Origin: Bog-756 sp049521915
GTDB lineage: Bacteria; Actinomycetota; Acidimicrobiia; Acidimicrobiales; RAAP-2
NCBI GenBank assembly: GCA_049521915.1
Contig: JBEKOI010000122.1
Span: 1 to 11,145 of the forward strand
DNA: 11,145 bases
Reading direction: 5' to 3'
Shown: positions 1 to 7,416 of the stretch, piece by piece
Position numbering within the stretch: position 1 is the first letter of the stretch
Layout of the letters: each line of letters opens with the position of its first letter
Notes under the pieces: model-generated
Told to the model about the DNA's origin: nothing
Database searches by the model: none
What the model saw: the letters and a program-made list of their open reading frames with translations, nothing else
Position numbers and translations under genes: made by a program

Positions 1-348
1 CTCGACCGCATCCTGAAAGAAGGCGACGTAGCCGGCCAATCGCGACACCTCTGGATACGGATCCTCGTACGACCAGATCAGCACATCGTCCCCCTCGCGC
101 TCGTACCGGCGGTAGGTGGCCGTGCCCTTGTACGGGCATCGGCTGGTCTGCTCGTCGGCCACGAACAGGTCGAGGCGGACGTCCTCGGGCGGGAAGTAGA
201 AGACCAGACCGTGGTCCTGCTCGTCGACGAGGAGGCAGCGCCGGCTGTCGGCCAACAGCTCGCCCTCGAAGGAGACGGTCACCCGGTTCCTCCGGGCCAG
301 GACGTCGACCCGGTAGTCGGGATGGTCTACATATCCCGACGGTTCCAT
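1..348 (-). CDS. DUF427 domain protein (C-terminus cut by window edge)
   Basis: The 116 codons present run to the window edge without a stop, so the protein is partial at its C-terminus. It begins MEPSGYVDHPDYRVDVLARR and carries the two hallmarks of DUF427 (PF04248): a CPYKGTATY stretch near residues 71-79 and a WSYEDPYPEV stretch near residues 92-101, followed by LAGYVAFF. DUF427 proteins are small soluble beta-rich proteins common in actinobacteria and proteobacteria; their biochemical role is not established. The ATG at 348 is favoured because GGAGG lies about eight bases upstream (reading CGGAGGTGGGCACC before the ATG). It is divergent from the ABM-fold gene at 450, so the two may share a control region. 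Family assignment is strong; no function is claimed. Confidence 0.9.
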   Translation of the reverse strand, partial: MEPSGYVDHPDYRVDVLARRNRVTVSFEGELLADSRRCLLVDEQDHGLVFYFPPEDVRLDLFVADEQTSRCPYKGTATYRRYEREGDDVLIWSYEDPYPEVSRLAGYVAFFQDAVE

Positions 349-449
349 GGTGCCCACCTCCGTTGCCTCGTGGCCGGTACTCCTGGTATCCATGGTGGCC
401 AGAGTATTCGAGAGCGGGCACTACCAATTACGAGGAATGGAGTCGTCAG
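349..449. promoter_or_regulatory. Divergent intergenic region between DUF427 and ABM-fold genes
   Basis: This 101-bp gap must hold the start signals of both divergent genes. It contains a good Shine-Dalgarno sequence for the minus-strand gene and a weaker GGAG at 439-442 for the plus-strand gene. Possible promoter boxes (TTGCCT with TATCCA at 18-bp spacing on the plus strand; TTGGTA with TACTCT at about 15 bp on the minus strand) are poor matches to the consensus. No clear operator is visible. Confidence 0.3.
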
Positions 450-827
450 ATGATCATCGTGTCGGGGATTTTCGACGTGGCCGACGACCAGCGAGACGCC
501 TTCCTCGAGTCCAAGCGGGAGCAGGTCCTTCGCACCCGTGGCGAGACCGGATGCCGTGAGTACGCCTTTTCGGCCGATGCCCACACCCCGGGTCGTGTCC
601 GGTTGTTCGAATTGTGGGACTCGTTCCCCGATCTGGAAGCTCACCTGGCGGGGATCCGTTCGAGCAACGACCCTGGGCCATCGATCCCTGTCGAGTCGAG
701 CGTCATCCAGGTGTACGAGGCCGATCCCACCACCCCGCCATGGGCACGAACGTCGGGGTCGACAGAATTGCCGGCACCGCCCCGCTCAGTGCCATTCCAT
801 CCTTGTCCCTGGGGGCAAACCAGATGA
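450..827 (+). CDS. ABM-fold putative monooxygenase (antibiotic biosynthesis monooxygenase family)
   Basis: The 125-residue product starts MIIVSGIFDVADDQRDAFLE and follows the ABM (PF03992) pattern: an opening beta strand, a helix with residues expected to contact substrate, EtGCreY near residues 32-38, then RLFELWDSFPDLEAHL near 51-66 with the conserved E-W and a His at 65. Members are small ferredoxin-like-fold dimers that act as cofactor-free quinol or aromatic monooxygenases or bind haem; substrate cannot be inferred here. The start at 450 is chosen because homology begins exactly there and GGAG lies at 439-442; the frame stays open 29 codons upstream, but that part looks non-coding. The last 30 or so residues are rich in Pro and Ser and exceed the usual length of about 95-105, so the tail may be lineage-specific. 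The gene stands alone, converging on the glycan operon. Confidence 0.8.
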   Translation: MIIVSGIFDVADDQRDAFLESKREQVLRTRGETGCREYAFSADAHTPGRVRLFELWDSFPDLEAHLAGIRSSNDPGPSIPVESSVIQVYEADPTTPPWARTSGSTELPAPPRSVPFHPCPWGQTR

Positions 828-830
828 GGG

Positions 831-856
831 AACGACCAACCAAGACTTAGGTCGTT
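831..856. terminator. Inverted repeat between convergent genes, possible bidirectional terminator
   Basis: A perfect 7-bp stem is formed by AACGACC (831-837) and GGTCGTT (850-856) with a 12-base loop. It starts three bases after the ABM stop codon, and its loop contains the stop codon of the oppositely oriented SGNH gene (847-849). GCTTTCG follows on the plus strand, a modest T-rich tail; there is no clear T-run on the minus side. The position between two convergent ends supports a terminator role, but the stem has only 4 of 7 GC pairs. Confidence 0.45.
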
Positions 857-1653
857 GCTTTCGTGCCTGGTGGTACCGTCAAGAGTCCCGGCAACGCCGA
901 ATGAAGAGCTCGGAGTATCTCATTGGCGACGGTTGCATGTCCGGCAGCATTCCAATGGCAATGATCCTCATGAAAATCGTCCCATCGGTGGAGCCTTTGA
1001 TCGATCTCGACTCGGACGACATGTGGATGTTCCGAGAGCACTTGATCACGATGCGCTCGGAAAGGAAGATTGAACTCGTGCTGCTTGGGGAAGGCATGTT
1101 GATCTAAGTCGAACAATCCTATGGATACGATGACCGGATTCGTCACTTCAAGTGCGGTGAAGAGCCGATCGAGGTACGCGTGGAACTCCTCGGGATTCGA
1201 CCGAGTGAACCCTCCGGTGAGCGTGATCAGAGCCCGCTTGATTGCCGTCTTGGATTCGGCGACTGCCCACTGCCGGGCACGCTGACGACGCGTGCCGGAA
1301 AAGTACGCTCGCCGCTCAAGGCCGTCGACGCCATGCCAGGTACTCGGAATGAAACGCTCGAGCATTCGCTGGACTCGCTCACCTGGATGCGGAAGCGAAT
1401 CTCCCATCCCCGCCTCCACAATGATGAGGTCCGGCCTGAGCACAGCAATTCGGGGTAAGTCTTCTTCGACCATAAGCTTGGCGGTTCGGCTGAATTGGGC
1501 GAAGTTCTCCACCCTCTTCGCACCAAGTGCTTCTCCGACGAGGACAGGGAAGCCCCGTCCTCCAGTGCCAAAACCGCTTGAGCCGCTATCTCCCAGAACA
1601 GCTATGCAGTCAACGGCGGTCGGGCCCGATCGCATCTCAGGGTCAGAGCTCAT
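847..1653 (-). CDS. SGNH/GDSL-family hydrolase-like protein, last gene of the glycan operon
   Basis: The 268-residue protein has an SGNH block I (AVLGDSGSSGFGTGG, nucleophile Ser23) and a block V DHCHWNAAGH with Asp230 and His233 completing the triad. Block III, normally GxND, reads AGMGDS at about residues 81-86, so the oxyanion-hole Asn is replaced; some glycan-cluster SGNH proteins have similar deviating blocks. There is no signal peptide or membrane segment, implying cytoplasmic action unless exported by another route. SGNH enzymes are esterases, deacetylases or acyltransferases; in this setting a plausible role is adding or removing acetyl groups on the glycan or its precursor. The start ATG at 1653 overlaps the preceding stop codon as ATGA, which is preferred over an upstream in-frame extension of 31 codons lying inside the neighbouring gene. 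Domain call is firm; substrate is unknown. Confidence 0.82.
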   Translation of the reverse strand: MSSDPEMRSGPTAVDCIAVLGDSGSSGFGTGGRGFPVLVGEALGAKRVENFAQFSRTAKLMVEEDLPRIAVLRPDLIIVEAGMGDSLPHPGERVQRMLERFIPSTWHGVDGLERRAYFSGTRRQRARQWAVAESKTAIKRALITLTGGFTRSNPEEFHAYLDRLFTALEVTNPVIVSIGLFDLDQHAFPKQHEFNLPFRAHRDQVLSEHPHVVRVEIDQRLHRWDDFHEDHCHWNAAGHATVANEILRALHSALPGLLTVPPGTKATT

Positions 1654-4223
1654 CCGGGTTCCACTCCAGGCTCGGAGCTGACATGTCCCGCCCCGTTGAT
1701 CTGACTCTCGTAGATTCGGCCTTGCTCGGCGGCTAGATCGTCCCAACTCAATCCTTTGACGCGATCGGGGCCAGCTGAACCGAGATCATGCCTCCGAGTC
1801 TTGTCGAGAGAAAGTGATCGCAGCGCATCAGCGAACAGGTTCACGTCAAATGCCGTGACCCGTGCCCCGACCCTGTCGTCGATCAAGGCGCGGAGGCAGG
1901 GAATATCGAAGGCGACCACCGGTGTCCGCACAGCTAGGGATTCGGCAGCCACCATCCCGAACGTCTCGTACCTGCTCGGCATGGCGACCACATCTGCGGA
2001 AGCCAGCAATGCGAAACGATTCTCGCTGGCAACACGTCCGATGAACTGAACGCGATCTCCGATGCCGAGCGATAGTGCGAGGTCCTTCAGGGTCTTATCA
2101 TCAGGGCCGTCTCCGGCGATGACGAGGGGTTGATCGATATCGTTCGTGATCCGAGCGTACGCTTCGAGGAGCAAATCGAGCCCTTTCTGATCGATTTCGA
2201 GGCGTCCGAGGTAGACGATGCCAAATCGCGGGAAGTTGTAGTCGGTGAACGCACGCTCATCGAGTCCGTTGCCGATGACCGCCACTCTGGCTCGCCGGTT
2301 GAGATTGGTGAGTACGAGGCCGAGGTCCTCGGAGACAGCGATCATCCGGTAGTGGGAGCGCACGCCCACGCGCTCCACCCAGGAGAACGGCAGATGGTAC
2401 TGCTGGCTCTTCTCTCTGGCGAACAGCCACTGCACGACCCCGAGGACCGGTCGCGTCGTCATCCACGGAACGGCAACCGTTGAAAACGGAGCACCAAAAT
2501 CCTCGACAACCAGGTCCGACCGGTACCGGAAGAGCGCCCAGGGAATGAATGCGAAGTAGGCCAACCGCTCCGTGAAGTCTCCGCCGGGTAAGCCGGCGAT
2601 GCCCACGTGGACGTAGCGAACCCCATCTTGTTCTCTGGTGCAGCTGTGCCGGAAGCGGGCGCAGACGACAGTGATGTCGAAGGATCCCGACAGCCTGCGG
2701 TTGATCTCGTGGGTGCGCACTGACCCACCTCCTGCACCCGGCCGTCTGGGATCCTCGTATCCGAGGTGCAGCACGCTGGGCTTCGGCGACTTTGTGTTGC
2801 CCCCGGCAGATGGGACCGCGAGAAGGCCTCGGAGGCAGAAGACAACTCCGCAGACAAGGGCCCACAACGCCCATATCAGGATATGGCTCCGTACGAGGAA
2901 CAAAGGAAGGCAAGCCACGGCGACCGCCACGCTAGGCCCTGTGATAGCTCTCAGGCTCCCGGGCCAGATGCGCGATATTTCCCAGATCAGTGCTCCTGCG
3001 ACCAGCGTGCCTCCGGCTGCGACAGCGATGGCAAGACCGAGGACACCGTGAAGAGTCAGTCCCACAATGTCAAGAAGGCCACAAGTAGCAACTCCGATCG
3101 CCAGCAGGTAGGTCGTTCTCCAGAAGATGCCGGCGGCTTGGAAGTACGTTGTCGCGAGATTGACAAGACCCATCACGAAACCGGCAAGTGCCGACCACGG
3201 CAGAATTGCCGCGACATCTCCGTACCGAGCCGGAAAGATGGACCTGACAAGTGGCCCAGGGAGCGTGACCGTGCACAGCGTGAGTGGGATACAGACCTTA
3301 AAGTAGAGGACAATGCTCTGGCGAATCACGACGGACTGGTGGATTCGCTGCGCGATCATCTTGGGAAAGATGACGATCGAAACCGCAGCCCCGATGAATA
3401 CCGGCACCCGGCCCAGCACGTTGGCGGCAAGATAGGTCGCCATTGCTGGCTGCGCCCCGATGATCAGACTCCCGATGACGACGTCCATACTGGCGAGGAT
3501 GGCCACGCCTGACTGGATCGCCATCAAGCCCTGTGTGCTGGCCCACAGGTGACGACCCGCTACCGTCGGCCAAGACCATTGGAGATTGGGAACCATGTAG
3601 ATCAGCCCCACTCCTGCGACAATGCCGGCACCCAGGGCAAATCCCGCCACGGCGCCGCTGGCACCGGCACCCAGAGCCACAAGTCCGATGCCGGCCCCCA
3701 CCTTCACGATGACTTCCGCCACTCGAAGCAAAGCGATCACACGGAACGACTCGTTGCCCTGGAAGTAGCCAGTGACCGTGGCTGCCACGAAGATCAGGAG
3801 CACCGAGCAGAAGGCCGCCGCAAGCACGGCATTGCTACTCGCATAACGTTCAACGATCAGACACGTTGCCAGCCCGGCCGCCACCCCCTGGAGAACGGTA
3901 GCGAAGAGGCAGAATGTCACGGCAGCGCGGCGGCGTGGCTTGTCCTGTTTTGAATGCAACACCTCTTGGGCGAGTACCCACGGGAGGGCCGCGCCGGCGA
4001 TCGTTCCACAGATGAGGAGGAGAGCCGAGACGGATCCGACCTCGGCGAACTCTCTTGTCGGAAGCAGCCAGAGGAGAATGAGGGTGTATGCATAGTTGAA
4101 CAGCGACACCACACCAGCGGCGGACACTACGAGCGCCTCATCGCCCAGCAGCGGAGCGGAGGTCGAGTCCTTGGCGGATATCCGCATGTCGGCACCGGCT
4201 CCAGTGCCGGATGTCCGGGTCAT
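1650..4223 (-). CDS. Fusion protein: Wzx/MATE-type polysaccharide flippase plus GT4 glycosyltransferase
   Basis: The 857-residue protein has two parts. Residues about 28-470 are highly hydrophobic with roughly 12-14 predicted membrane helices, of the kind seen in O-antigen/teichoic-acid flippases of the MOP superfamily (for example FNYAYTLILLWLLP near 42-55 and GYFQGNESFRVIALLRVAE near 152-170). Residues about 482-857 form a GT4, GT-B-fold transferase: a glycine-rich N-terminal loop PGAGGGSVRTHE (495-506), YLGRLEIDQKGLDLLLEAY (671-689), AGDGPDD (703-709) and the E-x7-E motif Glu753/Glu761 in RYETFGMVAAES. The flippase would move a lipid-linked glycan across the membrane, while the GT4 domain adds a sugar from a nucleotide donor on the cytoplasmic side. 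The ORF is uninterrupted through the junction (about residues 470-482). The ATG at 4223 overlaps the preceding stop by 4 bp; Met13 is an alternative start. Flippase and GT4 calls are strong, specificity unknown. Confidence 0.88.
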   Translation of the reverse strand: MTRTSGTGAGADMRISAKDSTSAPLLGDEALVVSAAGVVSLFNYAYTLILLWLLPTREFAEVGSVSALLLICGTIAGAALPWVLAQEVLHSKQDKPRRRAAVTFCLFATVLQGVAAGLATCLIVERYASSNAVLAAAFCSVLLIFVAATVTGYFQGNESFRVIALLRVAEVIVKVGAGIGLVALGAGASGAVAGFALGAGIVAGVGLIYMVPNLQWSWPTVAGRHLWASTQGLMAIQSGVAILASMDVVIGSLIIGAQPAMATYLAANVLGRVPVFIGAAVSIVIFPKMIAQRIHQSVVIRQSIVLYFKVCIPLTLCTVTLPGPLVRSIFPARYGDVAAILPWSALAGFVMGLVNLATTYFQAAGIFWRTTYLLAIGVATCGLLDIVGLTLHGVLGLAIAVAAGGTLVAGALIWEISRIWPGSLRAITGPSVAVAVACLPLFLVRSHILIWALWALVCGVVFCLRGLLAVPSAGGNTKSPKPSVLHLGYEDPRRPGAGGGSVRTHEINRRLSGSFDITVVCARFRHSCTREQDGVRYVHVGIAGLPGGDFTERLAYFAFIPWALFRYRSDLVVEDFGAPFSTVAVPWMTTRPVLGVVQWLFAREKSQQYHLPFSWVERVGVRSHYRMIAVSEDLGLVLTNLNRRARVAVIGNGLDERAFTDYNFPRFGIVYLGRLEIDQKGLDLLLEAYARITNDIDQPLVIAGDGPDDKTLKDLALSLGIGDRVQFIGRVASENRFALLASADVVAMPSRYETFGMVAAESLAVRTPVVAFDIPCLRALIDDRVGARVTAFDVNLFADALRSLSLDKTRRHDLGSAGPDRVKGLSWDDLAAEQGRIYESQINGAGHVSSEPGVEPG

Positions 4224-5944
4224 GACGGGGAGCCTGTGATGGACCGCACGTCGTAGATGCGGAGACTGATGTCAGTGGCTCCGTTGGCCTCGAAGACCAA
4301 GTGGCCCTCACGCTGCAATGTGCGCTCGAACGAGGTGTCGGCAAGGCCGTATCCCTGGTCGACGAGCGACAGGTTGACGACGACGAAGTCGACGTGGTGC
4401 GATTTCAGCTCGGAAATCGTGTTCCACTGACCGATGATCCCTCTCCGAAGCAGAAACTGAGATAGGTCCTCGGTGGCGGATACGACGGCAGTCGGGGGGA
4501 CGTGTACTGCTTCCCAGGCCAACATTTGGCGGTATTCATCATCCTGGTGCGAGTGGACACTGACCCACACCACCGCGTCGAAGAGCAGGGCCAGAGTGAC
4601 CAGAGCCACACCGATCCTTTGCCATTGGCGGGGCCGGGATCTGTGCCGTTGGCGGGGCCGGGATCTGTGCAGTTGGTGGGACCGGGGCTCCGGCCTGCTG
4701 GCGAACCACAGGCAGAGACTGAGTGCCGAGGGGAGCAGCAGGATGTAGTACATCTGCTCCTCGATGGTGCCGATGAGTGTGGCGTAGACGAGATAGGCCG
4801 CGGCAGACACTGTCCAGATGGCGACAAGGACAGTCACCAATGACCATGTCTCCCTCGGTGTGGGACTCGGTTTCCAAGGCTTCAGCCTGATCAACAGCCC
4901 CAGGGCGGCCACGATCCCAAATCCGAGAATCAGGTAGCTCACGGCGAAGGTCGGCAGATCGGCCAGAAATCTCGACACGATGGACACGTGCACCTGGGGA
5001 GAATTGAATCCGGTGATCTGACTCGTACCCACCAGGCGAGAGGCACCGCCAATCTGGTCGCGCCACCAGACTCCGAACCCGTAGGACAGGCCCATCGTGA
5101 CGACGGATATCCCATAACCGATGAGCCCCACCCCGAGTACGAAGAGGGCTTCCCGTCGGCTCACGAACCACCCCGTGAGCAGGAGGATCGCGAGAGTGAG
5201 ACCAAGGACCAGACCAAAAGTATCCTTCGTGCAGAAGACCAGCGCTGAGGCCATCCCTGCCGCAAATAGCCAGCGCAATCGGCTGGAACTGGCGACGGGA
5301 GCGTGTACGGCCACCGCCAGCATCAGGAACGCAGTGACGGTCGCGAGCTGCGCCGGTCCTTCCAGCATCACCCGGCTGTCGTAGGTGATGACCAGCGGAT
5401 CGATCGCCACAAGTAGTGCCGCGATCACCGCCACCCAGCGGTTTGCCGCTCGTTCGACCAGAAGGTATGTCAGGACACAGGTGGCTGCACCAAGGACGAC
5501 GTCGACATTCCGGAGGCTGAGGATGACAGCCTCCGTGCCGCCATGGAGTCCGATGACCAAAATCACAAGGGCAAGAAGACCGAACCCTGCCGGAGGATGA
5601 AGTTCAAATGGCTGGCCGTAGAGGGTGACCCCGTGTCCGTGGGCGATGTTGGTGGCGATATTGGTGTAGGTGATCTCGTCTATGAACAGGTCGTTGGCTG
5701 TTCTCAACGCAATGAGGCGGGCCAGCACTCCTACGGCGCCAATGCCGACGATCCATGCCGTTCGACTGGCAACCAGTCGCCTCAGCATCGGAGACTGGGC
5801 GACTGGGATTTCAAGACTTGGGACAACCTGGGGAGCTGGTGTCGGCCAAATCACATCCGGAAGAGACGGGATCTCCCTCGGTTGGAGAACGACGGTGCTG
5901 CTATGTCCCCACTCTTCTGCCAGGCCTACTACCTCTTCTAACAT
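4220..5944 (-). CDS. GT39/ArnT-like integral membrane glycosyltransferase (PMT_2 type)
   Basis: This 574-residue GT-C enzyme has a soluble, Pro-rich N-terminus of about 55 residues, a first membrane helix near 62-80, and then the catalytic Asp-Glu pair in LFIDEITYTNIA (Asp89, Glu90) followed by ELHPPAGFG (His116-Pro118), the usual layout of the first external loop in PMT_2 (PF13231) proteins. About ten further hydrophobic segments follow to residue 463, then an external C-terminal domain of about 110 residues. Family members transfer a sugar from a polyprenyl-phosphate donor to lipid, glycan or protein on the outer face of the membrane. The donor probably comes from the GT2 enzyme in the same operon. 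The start ATG overlaps the previous stop codon (TGATG) and lacks a strong Shine-Dalgarno, which fits translational coupling. A tandem repeat inserts Arg-rich sequence near residues 418-442. Acceptor is not predictable. Confidence 0.85.
   Translation of the reverse strand: MLEEVVGLAEEWGHSSTVVLQPREIPSLPDVIWPTPAPQVVPSLEIPVAQSPMLRRLVASRTAWIVGIGAVGVLARLIALRTANDLFIDEITYTNIATNIAHGHGVTLYGQPFELHPPAGFGLLALVILVIGLHGGTEAVILSLRNVDVVLGAATCVLTYLLVERAANRWVAVIAALLVAIDPLVITYDSRVMLEGPAQLATVTAFLMLAVAVHAPVASSSRLRWLFAAGMASALVFCTKDTFGLVLGLTLAILLLTGWFVSRREALFVLGVGLIGYGISVVTMGLSYGFGVWWRDQIGGASRLVGTSQITGFNSPQVHVSIVSRFLADLPTFAVSYLILGFGIVAALGLLIRLKPWKPSPTPRETWSLVTVLVAIWTVSAAAYLVYATLIGTIEEQMYYILLLPSALSLCLWFASRPEPRSHQLHRSRPRQRHRSRPRQWQRIGVALVTLALLFDAVVWVSVHSHQDDEYRQMLAWEAVHVPPTAVVSATEDLSQFLLRRGIIGQWNTISELKSHHVDFVVVNLSLVDQGYGLADTSFERTLQREGHLVFEANGATDISLRIYDVRSITGSPS
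4621..4692. repeat. Three tandem 24-bp units inside the GT39-like gene
   Basis: Units at 4621-4644, 4645-4668 and 4669-4692. The first two differ at a single base; the third is diverged but alignable. The unit length is a multiple of three, so the frame is kept, and the repeat encodes two near-identical HRSRPRQ blocks in a basic loop between two membrane segments. Copy number could vary between strains without breaking the gene. Confidence 0.9.
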
Positions 5945-7416
5945 CAGCCGGCGAGGGTATTCTTTGGAAGCCGGTCCGGTGCCACAGGCGATGTCGAGGC
6001 CGGGATCGTCGGTGACACTAAATCGATGTGACGCGCGACCGATATCTGCAGCCGTTCGTCAACGATGCCCCGGGTGGAGAACCCTGCTCTCTGCAGGGCA
6101 GACCGGGCCGTGTCCGTGTCCGTGTTCCGCAAGAGGACCACAAGGTCGGAATCGCCGATCTCGCACACATCCGTGTCGCGGAACGTGGGGACAATGCCGT
6201 CCGGAATGAGATCCACAGGCATCCGTACGACGGTGGCGAGGTCCGTGGTCGTCCGTCGATCATTGGGTGACTGGGCCAGGCGGCCCGCTTCGGCGGCCAG
6301 GAGGAGGAGCACCTGGTCTGCCATTTTCTCCCAGGTGAATTGCGAAGCCCATTGTCGGGTCCTCTGGCCCAACGCCACGGCCACCTCCTCGTTATCCACC
6401 TGGCGGAGCGCGTACCCGATGGCTGAGCTGAGGTCTTGGCTTTCATCTATCAGCCAGCCCGTCTCTCCATCACGAATGGAGTCGCGTAGACCCGGCCGCC
6501 GATAGGCGAGGACGGGGACCCCGGCTGCATTGGCCTCGACTACCGAAAGTCCCCACCCTTCTCCTTCGGAAGCGTTCACGGACATCCAGGCAGTGCGCAG
6601 AATCCGATCGCGTTCGGACGAGCTGACCGGACCGTGGAGAATGATTCGGTCGCTCAAGCCCAAGGACTCGACCAACGCTTCGATCGCCGACCTCTCCGGC
6701 CCGTCCCCAACGAGGTGAAGCTCGACATGTGGAAACTCCGCCAGCAGCGCTGGGATCGCATTGATGATCGACGCGGTGCATTTGTGAGCGACCAGTCGCC
6801 CCACGCACACAATGGATTGGTGCTCGGAACGCCGTCTTCTCGACGCAAGGTCGGATACCACTGCGTCGGTACCGGGGGGAATCACGACGATATCTCCCTT
6901 GAGCCCCAGCGTCCGGCGCGCACGCGCCCGGGTGGACGGGGAGACGGCCACGATGGACCGATCGCGGTAGACGAATCGGGATCCATACCGTTCGAGCCAG
7001 CGGCCCACAGCCGCCATGAACGGGGAAAAATAGAGCGCAAATTGCTCTTGGTGAATGTGGTGGAGCAGCATGAGCACCGGTGTCTTTGGCCGAAGTGCCA
7101 GGGGTGAAAAGAAGGGAATACCGTTTTGGGAGTCGATGACTCCGATGATCTGATTGCGATGGAGGGCCAACCAGAGAAGGGCCCATGGGTAGACAGTAAA
7201 GCGGCCGCCTCGCCGGATGATCATGTAGCCGTCGGTCTTCTCCCTGCGGCACTCCCCATGCACGGTCGCTGAGAGCAGTACGACTTCATAACCCCTCACA
7301 ACAGACGACCTGGCCAGACGTTCGCAAACCATTTCGGCCCCCCCGGCATCGGGGTGCTTGAGGTCGCGCCAGTTGAGAATGACCAGTAATGCCCGGTGGC
7401 GTCGTTCGCCGAACAT
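5944..7416 (-). CDS. GT4-family glycosyltransferase with an extra C-terminal domain
   Basis: The 490-residue protein opens with a GT-B N-terminal domain (LLVILNWRDLKHPDAGGAE, 10-28; the GGAE loop is typical of GT4). The donor-binding half shows VCVGRLVAHK (203-212), LHLVGDGPE (233-241), and the E-x7-E motif Glu286/Glu294 in EGWGLSVVEANAAGVPVLA. It would transfer a sugar from a nucleotide donor to a growing lipid-linked glycan in the cytoplasm. The usual G after the GRL-x-x-x-K segment is replaced by Cys213. The GT4 fold should end near residue 380; about 100 further residues (390-490) form an added region with GDSDLVVLLR at 421-430 that is not part of standard GT4 enzymes. Start ATG overlaps the GT2 stop as TAATG and is preceded by GGGAGG at 7421-7426, four bases away, so translation is both coupled and self-primed. 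Confidence 0.9.
   Translation of the reverse strand: MFGERRHRALLVILNWRDLKHPDAGGAEMVCERLARSSVVRGYEVVLLSATVHGECRREKTDGYMIIRRGGRFTVYPWALLWLALHRNQIIGVIDSQNGIPFFSPLALRPKTPVLMLLHHIHQEQFALYFSPFMAAVGRWLERYGSRFVYRDRSIVAVSPSTRARARRTLGLKGDIVVIPPGTDAVVSDLASRRRRSEHQSIVCVGRLVAHKCTASIINAIPALLAEFPHVELHLVGDGPERSAIEALVESLGLSDRIILHGPVSSSERDRILRTAWMSVNASEGEGWGLSVVEANAAGVPVLAYRRPGLRDSIRDGETGWLIDESQDLSSAIGYALRQVDNEEVAVALGQRTRQWASQFTWEKMADQVLLLLAAEAGRLAQSPNDRRTTTDLATVVRMPVDLIPDGIVPTFRDTDVCEIGDSDLVVLLRNTDTDTARSALQRAGFSTRGIVDERLQISVARHIDLVSPTIPASTSPVAPDRLPKNTLAG

Noticed and set aside
538..1107. 189-residue plus-strand frame over the ABM and SGNH genes
   Set aside because: It is a shadow overlapping two genes with clear family motifs, and its own translation has no recognisable pattern.
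2766..3512. 248-residue plus-strand frame opposite the flippase
   Set aside because: Rich in Asp, Arg, His and Gln, as expected for the antisense of membrane-helix codons; the flippase strand carries the real motifs.
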